From Musa acuminata AAA Group (lineage: Eukaryota > Streptophyta > Magnoliopsida > Zingiberales > Musaceae): a stretch of 64,000 bases of DNA. Below the pieces are notes generated by a model. It was not told the DNA's origin. It searched no databases and worked only from the letters and a program-made list of their open reading frames with translations. The translations under genes were made by a program, and so were the position numbers. The stretch covers positions 19,864,001 to 19,928,000 of the forward strand of contig NC_088331.1 of the NCBI RefSeq assembly GCF_036884655.1. Reading direction: 5' to 3'. Shown here piece after piece: positions 54,029 through 64,000 of the stretch. Positions within the stretch are counted from its first letter, which is position 1. Each line of letters starts with the position of its first letter.

Positions 54029-55197
54029 AGTGTTCTTGACATCTCACTGCCCTTCCACTGCCATTCATCAGCCCTCCATAACTGCCCAAAGCAATTCCCA
54101 TAATTGCTTAAAAGATCGTCGCCGAATTCCGCCATCATCTCCACCACCGCGGATCATCCTTTGATCTCCCCGTGAATTGCTACAGGTTCTGGTTTCCTAC
54201 CTTACTGCTGCTGCAATTTAGTTATCCTTATTAAAAAATCCAAAAAAAAAATTGTTCCTATATTGCTGCATAAACCTTTCGTCACAAAGTTTTCATCTCT
54301 ACGACGAAAGATACATTGCAGAATTCCAGCCGCATAATACCATCTATTTGATCTTGCTACTATGCTTTTTCTATCCAAATTTCTATGAAATTTTTATGAC
54401 ATCTTTGACACTTCCTAACAACAGATTTCCTTTTGGTTTTTTCAAAAAATTTTCAATATAAACCATTGATCTTTTACGTCAAATCTGCTATACTTGAAAA
54501 TCTACACTGTAAAATTTCAGCCGCATAGCACTGTTTGTTTGATCTTGATACTATATTGTTTCTATCCAAATCTCTACGAAATTTTTATGATAGCTTTGAA
54601 ACTTCCTAACAGTAGATTTTCCATTGGTTTCATCAAAAAATTCTCAATATAAACCACTGATATTTTACGTCCAATCTTCTATACCTAAAAATCTGTGCTG
54701 CAGAAAATTTCAACCGCATATTGTTGCCTTAACCCATCTATTTGCAATCATTTTTTAATGAAATTTCTTATACACTTCATAGATCATCTTGGCTTCCATC
54801 TAAAATTGATCTATTAAGAAATTCGTCTCTAAAAACGATTTTATGTTGCTGCAAATTTTCGTCGTAACCCGCTGAAATTTTTCGATGAGAATTCTGCAAT
54901 CGCAACTTGCACCAATTTCCTTGCTGTTATACTGCCAAAATTTTCTTGATTAAATTAGATATCCTTGCTGTCATATAAACTGTGATTTTGCTATCAATTT
55001 TCTCAAGTTTTTGGTGGAAATTACATCGAGAAACCGTTGTTGCTTCGATGACAATTCTACTCTTACAAGACAGCACATACTTGCTACAACTTCCACTGAT
55101 TTCTATCAAACCTTTGCTACCATCTACCACAAATCCAAAACATTCATCCATAGCCCTAAAACTCCACTAAACCACACCCTCAAAATGCACCCAAAAC
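54029..55197 (+). other. Leader of the Reina-like element, first part
   Basis: About 1.17 kb with no open frame of note. A stretch of about 210 bp appears twice (about 54270-54480 and 54475-54680: TTTCAGCCGCATA, ATACTATATTGTTTCTATCCAAAT), an old local duplication. The leader resumes at 62203-62326 after the nested element and its AAAAC duplication. Confidence 0.65.
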
Positions 55198-56730
55198 TGT
55201 TGAATCTCAGATTTTGATGATGAAACTAATTGATTGTGTTTAGATGATTAATTGCATTTTGAGTGATGCAGGTCTACTCGATCATGATTAGACAATTGAC
55301 GCAGGAGGAATTGACATTGTGCCGGAGGAGATCACGTCAGGATATTGCATGGCAGAACGCTTCGGACGTCGGGCATCGGGCCAAGGAGAGCGGAATTGTG
55401 CCAAGGATATCAAGGTTGCAGAGGTCAACCGCCGATTGGGCAACAAGCCAAAAGAGAGGACGCCGCACTGAAAAATCGGACAAAACGCCAACCAACGACG
55501 TGCCGGGCAATAGAATGTCAATTCGCGTTGTAATAATTGTCTAGATCGGAGTAGAGTTTTAGCTTGTGTGTGCAGGATTAACTACGATAACGATGAAGAC
55601 ATAAAGCAAAACAAAGTGTCAGAGTCAAGCACGAAGGATTCATTGCGAGTTCGAGAGTTCGACGGAAGTTCGAAGGTTCATCGGGAATGCTGTCGGAACT
55701 ACCCGAGAATGAGTAGGGAGCTTGCCGAAAGGTTTTTCGGAAGCTCGCCGGAAGGTTCGTTGGAAGTTCGCGGAGCTCGCCGAGAAAGATTGGAGCTTGC
55801 CGAAGAAGCTCGTTGGAACTCGTCAAGATCAAATCGTGAAGTCTAGGAGCTTGCCGGGAGTTCGCAGAATGGTTTTCGAGAGTTTATCGGAAAACCGTTG
55901 GAAGTTCGCCGGAAGCTCGCCAGAAGAAGTCTTAACTTACGGACTTTGTAATAGCTTAGAAAATGTCTTTAAATTTGTAGTTAGCATGTTACTTAGGGTT
56001 AGGATTAGGTGTTAATCCTATAAACCAAGTAGGGGCCAATTGGGCTCTAGTTCGGACTGGTTTGGGCCAATTTTGGAGTCCAACCAGTGAGCTGAAATAG
56101 TGTAGGCGGTGGCACCGCCTAGCACTCGAGAGCTAGGCGGTGGCACCGCTTGGCTAGGCGGTGGCACCGCCAGCATCGGGAACCAAAGAGAATTCAAATT
56201 TTGGAGCCAATATTTGAATCCTCTTGAGGCCTATAAATACCCCTCAAATCTCAACTGAGAAGACAACCTTTTGAAAAGTAATAGTTTGAGTTAAGAGCCT
56301 TAGAATAGTCTTTGCAAGCCTTGTTTTTCATATTGCTTAAGTGTTCACCTCCTCCAATCTTGTTGAAAAGAATTGTAAGAGTGTGAACCACTTGTAAAGG
56401 TTGTAAGAGGGGTATTAGTCCTTCCCCTACAAGAAATTTGCTAGTGGAAGTTGGAAGCCTCTTCGAAGAAGGCTTCGCAAGTGGATGTAGGTTATTTTGA
56501 CCGAACCACTTTAAAAACTGCTGCGTTATCTGGTTTGCATCCTACTCTTGCCATTTACATACTGCAAACTTCTCTACTTAGTTACTATGCTTCCATACAT
56601 TTCTAAGTTATCAAGCTTCTAAAATCGGTTTCCATTGATATTGTTGTTCATCGTACGAAAGATTTATCAAAACCGAAGTTTTAATCCGCTGCACTAATTC
56701 ACCCCTCTTAGTGCCGCACCGATCCTAACA
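55198..56730 (+). repeat. 5' LTR of gag-only element E
   Basis: 1,533 bp, TGTTGAATCTCAG to GATCCTAACA. GGAAG(C/T)TCGCCGG units 55660-55930, palindromes 56105-56180, TATA 56232-56238. The poly-C run is shortened to CCCC at 56701. Confidence 0.92.
56232..56238 (+). promoter_or_regulatory. TATA box of gag-only element E
   Basis: TATAAAT in GGCCTATAAATACCCC, about 50 bp after the palindromes. Sister at 61695-61701. Confidence 0.65.
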
Positions 56731-56732
56731 AT

Positions 56733-56746
56733 TGGTATCAGAGCCC
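56733..56746 (+). promoter_or_regulatory. Primer-binding site of gag-only element E
   Basis: TGGTATCAGAGCCC, two bases after the LTR end. Complementary to initiator tRNA-Met. Confidence 0.88.
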
Positions 56747-56780
56747 GGTATTTCTCATTTCGGATTTACACCCGAGAGAA

Positions 56781-57662
56781 ATGGCTCTTCATGGCTTTCA
56801 AGAGGGCTTATCGGTTTTTCGTCCACCATTGTTTAACGGATTGGACTACACTTATTGGAAAACTCAAATGAGAGTTTTCTTGATTTCTATGAATTTGGAT
56901 TTATGGAATATCGTTGAAAGCAGTTTTCAACTTCCCTCTAAATCGATGAACGATTGGTCGGATTTGGAGAAGAAGTATTTTTCTTTAAACGCAAAGGCTA
57001 TGAATGCCTTATTTTGCGCTTTGGACAAAACTGAGTTCAATCGGATTTCAACGTGCGAAATGGCTTTTGATATTTGCCGAACACTTGAAATCACGCACGA
57101 GGGAACTAGTAGAGTCAAAGACTCGAAAGTTAACATTTTATTGCATGATTTTGAGCTTTTTCGAATACAACCAAGCGAGACTATAGGCGACATGTACACC
57201 CGTTTCACGGATGTCATCAATAATCTAAGTGTTCTTGGTAAATCTTTTTCGAATTTTGATCTCGTGAGCAAGATCTTAAGATCCCTTCCAAAAAGGTGGG
57301 ATCCTAAAATAACCGCAATACAAGAAACAAAAGATTTAAATATTTTTCCACTTGAAGAACTAATTGGTTCATTGATGACATATGAAATGGTTCACAATAC
57401 ACATGATGAACATGATGAACAAAATCACCTTCCAAAGAACAGGAAGGATTTGGAACTCCGGACAAATGAATACCACTTGAGCGATGACTCAAGTGATGAG
57501 GACAATGTTGAACTTGAACTTCGAACACTAAATCTTAATAAGTTTATTAAACAAAAATCTAAAATAAACAATGAACTTGAACGAAGGAAGAGGCCAAAGA
57601 AAGGAAGGCAACCAAGGATGAATCAAAAACTTCCAAAGGCGAAACGGCGAATTGAGCTTTGA
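56781..57662 (+). CDS. Copia-type gag of the gag-only element (nearly intact)
   Basis: 293 codons from ATG 56781, the best gag in the window. It probably forms a retrotransposon particle that packages the element's RNA. Residues 1-30 (MALHGFQEGLSVFRPPLFNG, then TYWKTQM) are the N-terminal copia gag motif (DUF4219-like). Residues 60-210 are the UBN2 core, with LEKKYFSLNAKAMNALFCAL, FDICRTLEITHEGT, LLHDFELFRIQPSET and PLEELIGSLMTYEMVHNTHD. Residues 225-290 are acidic then Lys/Arg-rich. No complete CCHC zinc knuckle is visible. The start is supported by its position 34 bp after the primer site and by the same MALHGF start in the minus-strand copy. Near 57600 a frameshift probably changes the tail: in another frame it reads KDESKTSKGETAN and on to a stop at about 57714, as in the other copies. 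Confidence 0.85.
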   Translation: MALHGFQEGLSVFRPPLFNGLDYTYWKTQMRVFLISMNLDLWNIVESSFQLPSKSMNDWSDLEKKYFSLNAKAMNALFCALDKTEFNRISTCEMAFDICRTLEITHEGTSRVKDSKVNILLHDFELFRIQPSETIGDMYTRFTDVINNLSVLGKSFSNFDLVSKILRSLPKRWDPKITAIQETKDLNIFPLEELIGSLMTYEMVHNTHDEHDEQNHLPKNRKDLELRTNEYHLSDDSSDEDNVELELRTLNLNKFIKQKSKINNELERRKRPKKGRQPRMNQKLPKAKRRIEL

Positions 57663-60645
57663 CGGGCTTCGACTACAAGGTGAGTAACTCAACTCTCTTG
57701 AATTATTTTAAAATTACTTAAAGCCCTTCATGAGTGCTTAATTTAGATAATAGGAATAGGAAATAAAAAATTATTTTTCAAAAATTATATCATGTTTTTC
57801 TTTTTAGCATCTTTGAAAAATTAAAAAAATTGATCATGAAAAGTATATTGCTATGATTTCATGCATGTTATGTTTTGAAATGTTGAATGATGTATGCAAC
57901 ATTATGGATGATAGTTATATGATATGTGATAATGCTTAGGATTAATCCATGCATGTGTATTTTGATGATTTTATATCATGCATGAGTTTATGAAGTAAAT
58001 GTGATTTGAAACTCTCATTTTGGATTAACATGTTTTTGGTTGAATCATTTTTATTACAAATTAAGATGACATTCTCATGACATATTAAGATGACATAGTG
58101 CATGTACATCTATTTATGAATTTTTTGATAGTCTTATGATGATAGATGTGATATCATGATGTTTTATTTTTGATGTGTTTGGTCTTGACGGCTTTATGAC
58201 GAAACTTATGTTTTGATTTTAGATGATGATACATGTTTTCATAAAAAGACTTGAACACCCTCACATGAAATCAATTGTATAAAATGGAAATAAATTTTAT
58301 ATCCTATTGAGATTAATGAATTTATTTTACCATTCTTGTGAATCTCATGAAAATAAACATGATGAATATTTTGAAAATAAATGAGTGTATCATGCATTTG
58401 GTCTTAATGATTTCTCTTGAACATACTTTTTGAAATCATACTTGATAATGAATATCAAGATATTAAAAGGATGTTATCATAGAATCATGCTTGATAATTT
58501 ATTTTACCAAATTTACCTTTCTATCTTGAATGTTGACATTTTTTTTAAAAAGCAAAGGCATACTGATAATAACCAAATCACATGAATAGAAATTTATAAA
58601 AATGAAATGTAATCCACTATCTTATTAATTTTTCAATAAATTTATGCTTGTCATATATGAATTTATTGAATGTAATTTTGAGGATGATTTCAGATTTGAC
58701 AAATGCTTAATTCGTATTTACGACATAAGATACATTTTAAATATGAATCATATGCTTCAATCATGTTAAATGCTTCAATCATTTTCTATCTCTAGAGTTC
58801 TCGATTTTGATGAAATACAAGTGATAAATTCATTTATGATATCTTGTAAATCACTTGAATTATGAATGTGTTTTTTTTTTTGATGTGTTAAAAGAATCAT
58901 TTAAAAAGAAAATGCTTTTCCCATCTTATCGAGATTAATGATTTCATGATATTGTGTGAATCTCGAAATTGATTTTGATGAAATAATAATAACGTTATTC
59001 ATGTTATGAATCTCAAAAATGATAATTTGATTATGATTTTTTATCAATTAACTTGAATGAAATTTTGTTTTAACCGAATCATGAACTTTCCCTTGACTTC
59101 TTGACTTAAGAATTTTAAACAAACATGATGATTACTTGATATTTGATACTTGAAATTTCTTGTAAAATGTGATCTTGATAAGAATGTTTCAATTTGCTCT
59201 TTGTGCTATATCTTTTCAAATGAATTATGAGCCTTGATATCATATATTTCATAATATAGAAATAATAAGATTTCTTTACCTTGTATGTCTTGTGTGATGA
59301 TTGTACATCAATTTGCTTTATTATGAATTATATGAATCTTGATCGTGAACTTATTAAGAAGAATTTTAATGAACCATGAATCATATCTTTGGTATTCACG
59401 AATTGATCCTTATTGATATCTTTCATTGATATGATAAATTATCATCTCATGATATATTGCATAATTATATCATGCTTTGCGATTGATATTCTTCATGACA
59501 TGATTTCTTGGCATTGTTGTCTTGTATGCTTTATGTGATAATATGAATACATGAAACACTTATGATATGATTTTTATACAATTCCGTGTATTCATAAAAT
59601 GATTATCTCATCACCCAATAACTCTTCCTGATATTCCTTATGAGATGAAATGAAATAATGCATGAAATACAAATGAGAAGTTAATGATCATGCATGATAG
59701 GATGTAATGAATTTAGACATAGATACCATCATTTGAATAGCTATGATCATGTTGCCAAAATGATATATCATGAATGCTTGAATATCATGTTTGATATGCT
59801 CATAATGAAGATTGATTTTTCGGTATCATGCATAAAAAAAAAAAAAAATTGAAATATAATGTTAATGAATTTGTGCATTGAAACCATAATGATGCACAAA
59901 TAAGAATGATTACTTACCTTTGTCATGATTTACAAATTGATGTAAAGGGTATTTCCCTTCTTTTTTACAATGACAACGGGGGAGATAGATTGCTAGCACA
60001 ATTCAAGAAAAAGGTAAAAATTACACTTCTCAAAAGAGAAGAAATTGCTATCTTGAACATCACCGATAATTGCTAGCTTGAAATGTCAACAAAATGCAAA
60101 AATTTGTTTACTTTCTTACACATCTAAAGAGAATATGCAAATGTAACACTTACCAAATTGTTTGCTTGCCTCATGTAAAACATTGTCTCTTGGTAGTTTG
60201 GCATTTTGCTAAGAAAGCAAAAATGAAACTTCTCAAAAGAGAAGAAAAAGCTTGCTATCTTAAACATCACAAGCTTGCCTATCTTAAAAACAAAAATTTG
60301 CAAAAGTGCTATCTTGCCTATCACAAGAAGCAAAACTTGCAACTTATACATTGCATTTCCTTTCATGCAATGTATGGAACTTTTTATCTCTAAACACATA
60401 AGAGAATGAACTTCTCCTTTTTGTTGATGACATAGGGGGAGAAGTATATTGATGACTTCATGCATTGAATTGAATATTTTATATATATTTGCATGATGGT
60501 TTCAATGTTTTTCATAACATATGATGAATGTTACTTGGATGTGGGATAATCCAAGTGTTCTATCAATGGCATATTGATAGGGGGAGTTTGGTTAAACTCC
60601 GGGAAGTTAAGGTTAACTCCGTTATTCATCAATTAGTTGTCATCA
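57663..60645 (+). other. AT-rich non-coding body of gag-only element E with polypurine tracts
   Basis: About 3 kb with no credible gene, rich in ATGATT, CATGCAT and TTGAAT words. Purine tracts: ACGGGGGAGATAG (59975-59987), ATAGGGGGAGAAG (60432-60444), ATAGGGGGAGTTT (60577-60589). Bases 59985-60340 hold the GCTATCTTG / AAGAAGCAAAA degenerate repeat shared with elements A and B. The 99-codon frame at 60094 lies in this repeat and has no support as a gene. Confidence 0.78.
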
Positions 60646-60661
60646 TAAAAAAGGGGGAGAT
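60646..60661 (+). promoter_or_regulatory. Main polypurine tract of gag-only element E
   Basis: AAAAAAGGGGGAGAT directly before the 3' LTR at 60662. Primes plus-strand DNA synthesis. Confidence 0.88.
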
Positions 60662-62197
60662 TGTTGAATCTCAGATTTTGATGATGAAACTAATTGATTG
60701 TGTTTAGATGATTAATTGCATTTTGAGTAATGCAGGTCTACTCGATCAGGATTAGACAATTGACGCAGGAGGAATTGACGTTGCGCTGGAGGAGATCACG
60801 TCAGGATATTGGATGGCAGAACGCTTTGGACGTCGGGCATCGGGCCAAGGAGAGCTGAATTGTGCCAAGGATATCGGGGTTGTGGAAGTCAACCGCCGAT
60901 TGGGCAACAAGCCGCAAGAGAGGATGATGCACTGAAGAATCGGACGAAACGCCAACCAATGACGTGCCGGGCAATAGAATGTCAATTCGCGTTGTAATAA
61001 TTGTCTAGATCGGAGTAGAGTTTTAGCTTGTGTGTGCAGGATTAACTATGATAACGATGAAGACATAAAGCAAAACAAAGTGTCGGAGTCAAGCACGAAG
61101 GATTCATTGCGAGTTCGAGAGTTCGACGGAAGTCCGAAGGTTCGTCGGGAATGCTGTCGAAACTAGCCGAGAATGAGTAGGGAGCTTGCTGAAGGGTTTT
61201 TCGGAAGCTCGCCGGAAGGTTCGTTGGAAGTTCGCGGAGCTCGCCGAGAAAGATCGGAGCTTGCCGAAGAAGCTCGTTGGAACTCGTCAAGATCAAATCG
61301 TGAAGTCTAGGAGCTTGCCGGGAGTCCGCAGAATGGTTTCCGAGAGTTTATCGGAAAACCGTCGATAGTTTGCCGGAAGAAGTCTTGACTTACGGACTTT
61401 GTAATAGCTTAGAAAATGTCTTTAAATTCGTAGTTAGCACGTTACTTAGGGTTAGGATTAGGTGTTAATCCTATAAACCAAGTAGGGGCCAATTGGGCTC
61501 TAGTTCGGACTGGTTTGGGCCAATTTTGGAGTCCAACCAGTGAGTTGAAATAGTGTAGGTGGTGGCACCGCCTAGCACCCGAGAGCCAGGCGGTGGCACC
61601 GCCCAGCACCCGAGAGTTGGGCGGTGGCACCGCCAACATCGGGAACCAAAGAGAATTCAAATTTTGGAGCCCAAATTTGAATCCTCTTGAGGCCTATAAA
61701 TACCCCTCAAATCTCAGCTGAGAAGACAACCTTTTGAAAAGCAATAGTTTGAGTTAAGAGCCTTAGAATAGTCTTTGCAAGCCTTGTTTTTCATATTGCT
61801 TAAGTGTTCACCTCCTCCCATCTTGTTGAAAAGAATTGTAATAGTGTGAACCACTTGTAAAGGTTGTAAGAGGGGTATTAGTCCTTCCCGTACAAGAAAT
61901 TTGCTAGTGAAAGTTGGAAGCCTCTTCGAAGAAGACTTCGCAAGTGGATGTAGGTTATTTTGACCGAACCACTTTAAAAACTGCTGCGTTATCTAGTTTG
62001 CATCCTACTCTTGCCATTTACATACTACAAACTTCTCTACTTAGTTACTACGCTTCCATACGTTTCTAAGTTATCAAGCTTCTAAAATCGGTTTCCATTG
62101 ATATTGTTGTTCATCGTACGAAAGATTTATCAAAACCGAAGTTTTAATCCGCTGCACTAATTCACCCCCCCCTCTTAGTGCCGCTCCGATCCTAACA
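60662..62197 (+). repeat. 3' LTR of gag-only element E
   Basis: 1,536 bp, TGTTGAATCTCAG to GATCCTAACA. TATA 61695-61701, palindromes 61558-61638, poly-C at 62164-62172. Differences from the 5' LTR are mostly C/T and G/A changes, concentrated in the first 350 bp. Confidence 0.92.
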
Positions 62198-62202
62198 AAA
62201 AC

Positions 62203-62326
62203 AGCTACAAAACAAGCCTAAATCGTAGCCTACATCCATCGATCCACCAATCCTTTCGACCATCACTTCTCTCAACTATACATGCCTTTAACCTAACAAC
62301 AAAAGAGAGATCTTAACATCATAGAT
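62203..62326 (+). other. Leader of the Reina-like element, second part
   Basis: Non-coding sequence between the AAAAC duplication and gag, continuing 54029-55197. Confidence 0.7.
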
Positions 62327-63115
62327 TTGGAGGCATATACTATGGCATCTAAGGAGGCAATCAATGCTAAATTAGAAGCCTTGAAGGCGCAAATGGAGGA
62401 TAAGATTCAGACGCTCTTTACCGAACTCAGATTGGGCCGACCACTAAGCCCGAAAAAATCATATCACGGAGAGTGCTTTGCCCAATCGCACCAGGCTCGA
62501 AGAGATGAGTTCCAAGGGAGGGGAAGCTCTATGACTGAACCCAACTATCCATTCATGAGAGTGGACTTCCCTAGATGGGAAGAAGGAGACCCGATTGGTT
62601 GGATGTCGCGCGCGGAGCGATATTTTCAGTACCACAAAACCGCGGATGCATCTATGGTGAAAATTACAGCTATACATATTAAAGGGGATGCTTTACAGTG
62701 GTTTGACTAGTTTGAACATACTTTTGGAGTCCTTTCATGGCAATAATTCAAAGAAGGAATGCTGATCCGCTTCAGACCAACCGATTACGAGAATATTGAT
62801 GGACAACTAGCAAAGATCCGACAAACTTCCACCATTCAGGAGTACCAAACCAGGTTTGAAAGGTTATCTATTCAAACTCATGATTGGTCTCAAAAACAGC
62901 TATTGAGGACCTTCATTGTGGGCTTGAAGCCGGAGATCCGAGGAGAAGTTAAAGCGCGACAACCATATACGCTTATGGCAGCCATCTCTTTCGCACGACA
63001 TCAAGAGGAGCAATTGAACCATGAAGCTTGGAGGACTAGGGTCACTCCTCAACCAGTAATATTGAAGCCCTCAGCCCCCCTACTATTGAACAAGTCCCTA
63101 CACCAAAGAGGTTAA
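62327..63115 (+). pseudogene. Reina-like gag, with stops and frameshift
   Basis: Begins at ATG 62327 or, more likely, ATG 62342 (MASKEAINAKLEALKAQMED). The gag core is FPRWEEGDPIGWMSRAERYF, HIKGDALQWFD, then a TAG at 62708-62710 where related copies have Trp, and a TAA near 62744. The same polyprotein continues in a new frame from 62759: IRFRPTDYENIDGQLAKI, YQTRFERLSIQTHDWSQKQL, GLKPEIRGEVKARQP. A frameshift near 63085 leads into the zinc knuckle. Same architecture as 8365-9129, and the two copies let most broken positions be read. It would build the virus-like particle. Confidence 0.9.
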
Positions 63116-63963
63116 CAAGAGAAGAGCTTCGGGAGCAATATGCGAAGGGGTTATGTTGGCATTGTGACGAGTCGTGGAGCCATGAGCATCGCTGTAGTAA
63201 AGGAGAACTTCTGATGATTGAACCGATAGAAGAAGAGGTCATTGAACATTCAGAAGAGAGCCTCGAACATGAAGAAAAAGATGCAGAAGAAGAGCCACAA
63301 TCGACCGAAGTTACGGTACATACACTAGCTGGCTACTCAAACCCACAAACGATGAAAGTTGGAGGCATTCTCAAACAACAACCGATCACTGTTCTCATCG
63401 ACACGGGCAGCACTAATAACTTCCTAAACAGTAAGGTTGCTGTCCATATGAACTTACCTATTGAGAATTGCAGCAGGTTTGTCGTTAAGGTCGCCAACGG
63501 ACGGATTTTGAAGTGTGATCATAGGTGCCCGCAGGTGAAACTGTTGCTGCAGGACCAAGAGATAATTGCAGATTTCTTCCTCCTCCTTCTTGATGATCAT
63601 GAGGCCATACAAAGAATTAAATGGTTGATGACATTAGGTGATATTTCTTGGAATTTTATGCAATTATTTATAGAATTTTATAGTAAGGAGAAACAGGTGA
63701 TACTGCATGGGAAATGTGAGGGCGACGTAACGATGATTTGTGCACAACAAATGGAGAAGGTTTTGCATAAAGCATGCAGGGGCTTTTTGGTACAACTTGA
63801 GCAGCAAATTAAAGGAGAGCCAATAGAATTTGAAGTTCCAAACCTATTTCCTTTGCTTGCTGAATTTTCAGATATATTTGACGAGCCGCACAACCTACCT
63901 CTTACTCGTCGGCATGATCATTGTATAATGATTTTTTCAATCAAATCTCCAGAAAATACTTAG
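63107..63963 (+). pseudogene. Zinc knuckle, aspartic protease and start of reverse transcriptase
   Basis: At 63107-63213 the frame encodes a complete CX2CX7HXC knuckle, CWHCDESWSHEHRC (63151-63192), for RNA binding. From 63214 come an acidic linker, then the protease with IDTGSTNNFLNS (catalytic Asp codon at 63400). The linker to reverse transcriptase ends with EFSDIFDEPHNLPLTRRHDH, a typical start of gypsy RT. A frameshift near 63925 breaks the chain, and PYQYPHLQNDEI follows in another frame at about 63964-63999. The rest of pol lies beyond the window. In contrast to 9072-9464, this copy kept its knuckle. Confidence 0.9.
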
Positions 63964-64000
63964 CCATATCAGTATCCACATCTCCAGAATGATGAAATAG

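Larger units (their letters stand above)
55198..62197 (+). mobile_element. Gag-only non-autonomous Sirevirus-like element (subfamily E)
   Basis: A complete 7,000-bp element with a perfect AAAAC duplication (55193-55197, 62198-62202). LTRs 55198-56730 and 60662-62197, primer site 56733, gag 56781-57710, AT-rich body, several polypurine tracts. No pol domain in any frame. Its LTR pair is the most similar in the window and its gag the most intact, so it is probably the youngest of the three gag-only insertions. It sits in the leader of the Reina-like element. Confidence 0.92.
53577..64000 (+). mobile_element. Reina-like Ty3/gypsy element (type 1 LTR), incomplete at the window edge
   Basis: 5' LTR 53577-54014, primer site 54017, leader 54029-55197 and 62203-62326, gag from 62327, protease, and the first codons of reverse transcriptase at the window end. 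The leader is split by the gag-only element 55198-62197. The proteins resemble those of the element at 6885 (same gag and protease motifs), though the LTRs differ. Several stops and frameshifts make it inactive. Confidence 0.88.

Noticed and set aside
60094..60393. A 99-codon open frame near the end of element E
   Set aside because: It lies in a degenerate repeat (GCTATCTTG, AAGCAAAA) that is not open in the other two gag-only elements.

Overview
This is a plant nuclear window made almost entirely of nested, decayed LTR retrotransposons. I see no intact cellular gene, no rRNA or tRNA gene, no organellar or bacterial sequence and no CRISPR array. The lineages (Reina-like and Tekay-like Ty3/gypsy chromoviruses, Angela-like and Sirevirus-like Ty1/copia), plant tRNA-Met primer sites and deep nesting point to a large, repeat-rich plant genome. 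The overall style of the families suggests a monocot, possibly a banana relative, but that is an impression from memory, not a search.

Layout. 1-1281: the 3' end of a Reina-like chromovirus. 1282-2165: a Sirevirus-like LTR fragment. 2166-6391: two truncated minus-strand Angela-like LTRs, the second interrupted by a solo LTR (4289-5908). 6392-6567: the only short stretch I cannot assign. 6568-16117: Angela copy 1 (minus), whose 3' LTR (6568-13466) is split by a pol-deleted Reina-like element (6885-10071) and a 2.1-kb Sirevirus-like solo LTR (10240-12339), followed by broken pol. 16118-28112: a minus-strand Sirevirus-like element (family C) with a degenerate env-like ORF (27301-28112). Its LTR holds a solo LTR (16673-18772) and its body holds a 6.9-kb gag-only element (19779-26664). 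28113-53400: Angela copy 2 (minus), carrying a Tekay-like element with 4.1-kb LTRs (29846-39000, with a Sirevirus 3' half at 30753-33346), a Reina-type solo LTR (42598-43136) and a second gag-only element (44907-52526). 53401-64000: a family C LTR entered by a second Reina-like element (53577 to beyond the window), itself entered by a third gag-only element (55198-62197).

Most insertions can be dated relative to each other because both target-site duplications survive: GCAAG (6885-10071), GGTCT (42598-43136), GAGGC (44907-52526), AAAAC (55198-62197), and five more with a single mismatch. The elements around 53401-62197 are nested at least four deep.

The most interesting system is the set of three gag-only elements (19779-26664, 44907-52526, 55198-62197). 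They have 1.5-1.9 kb LTRs of three subfamilies, a tRNA-Met primer site, one gag gene, about 3 kb of AT-rich non-coding sequence where pol should be, and several purine-rich tracts before the 3' LTR. They match the published idea of TR-GAG elements (terminal-repeat retrotransposons with GAG), apparently derived from Sireviruses. All three carry an AG|GTRA splice-donor-like sequence at the same place at the end of gag. Another unusual feature is the Reina-type LTR whose 3' end has grown by tandem units that each contain a primer-binding-site copy.
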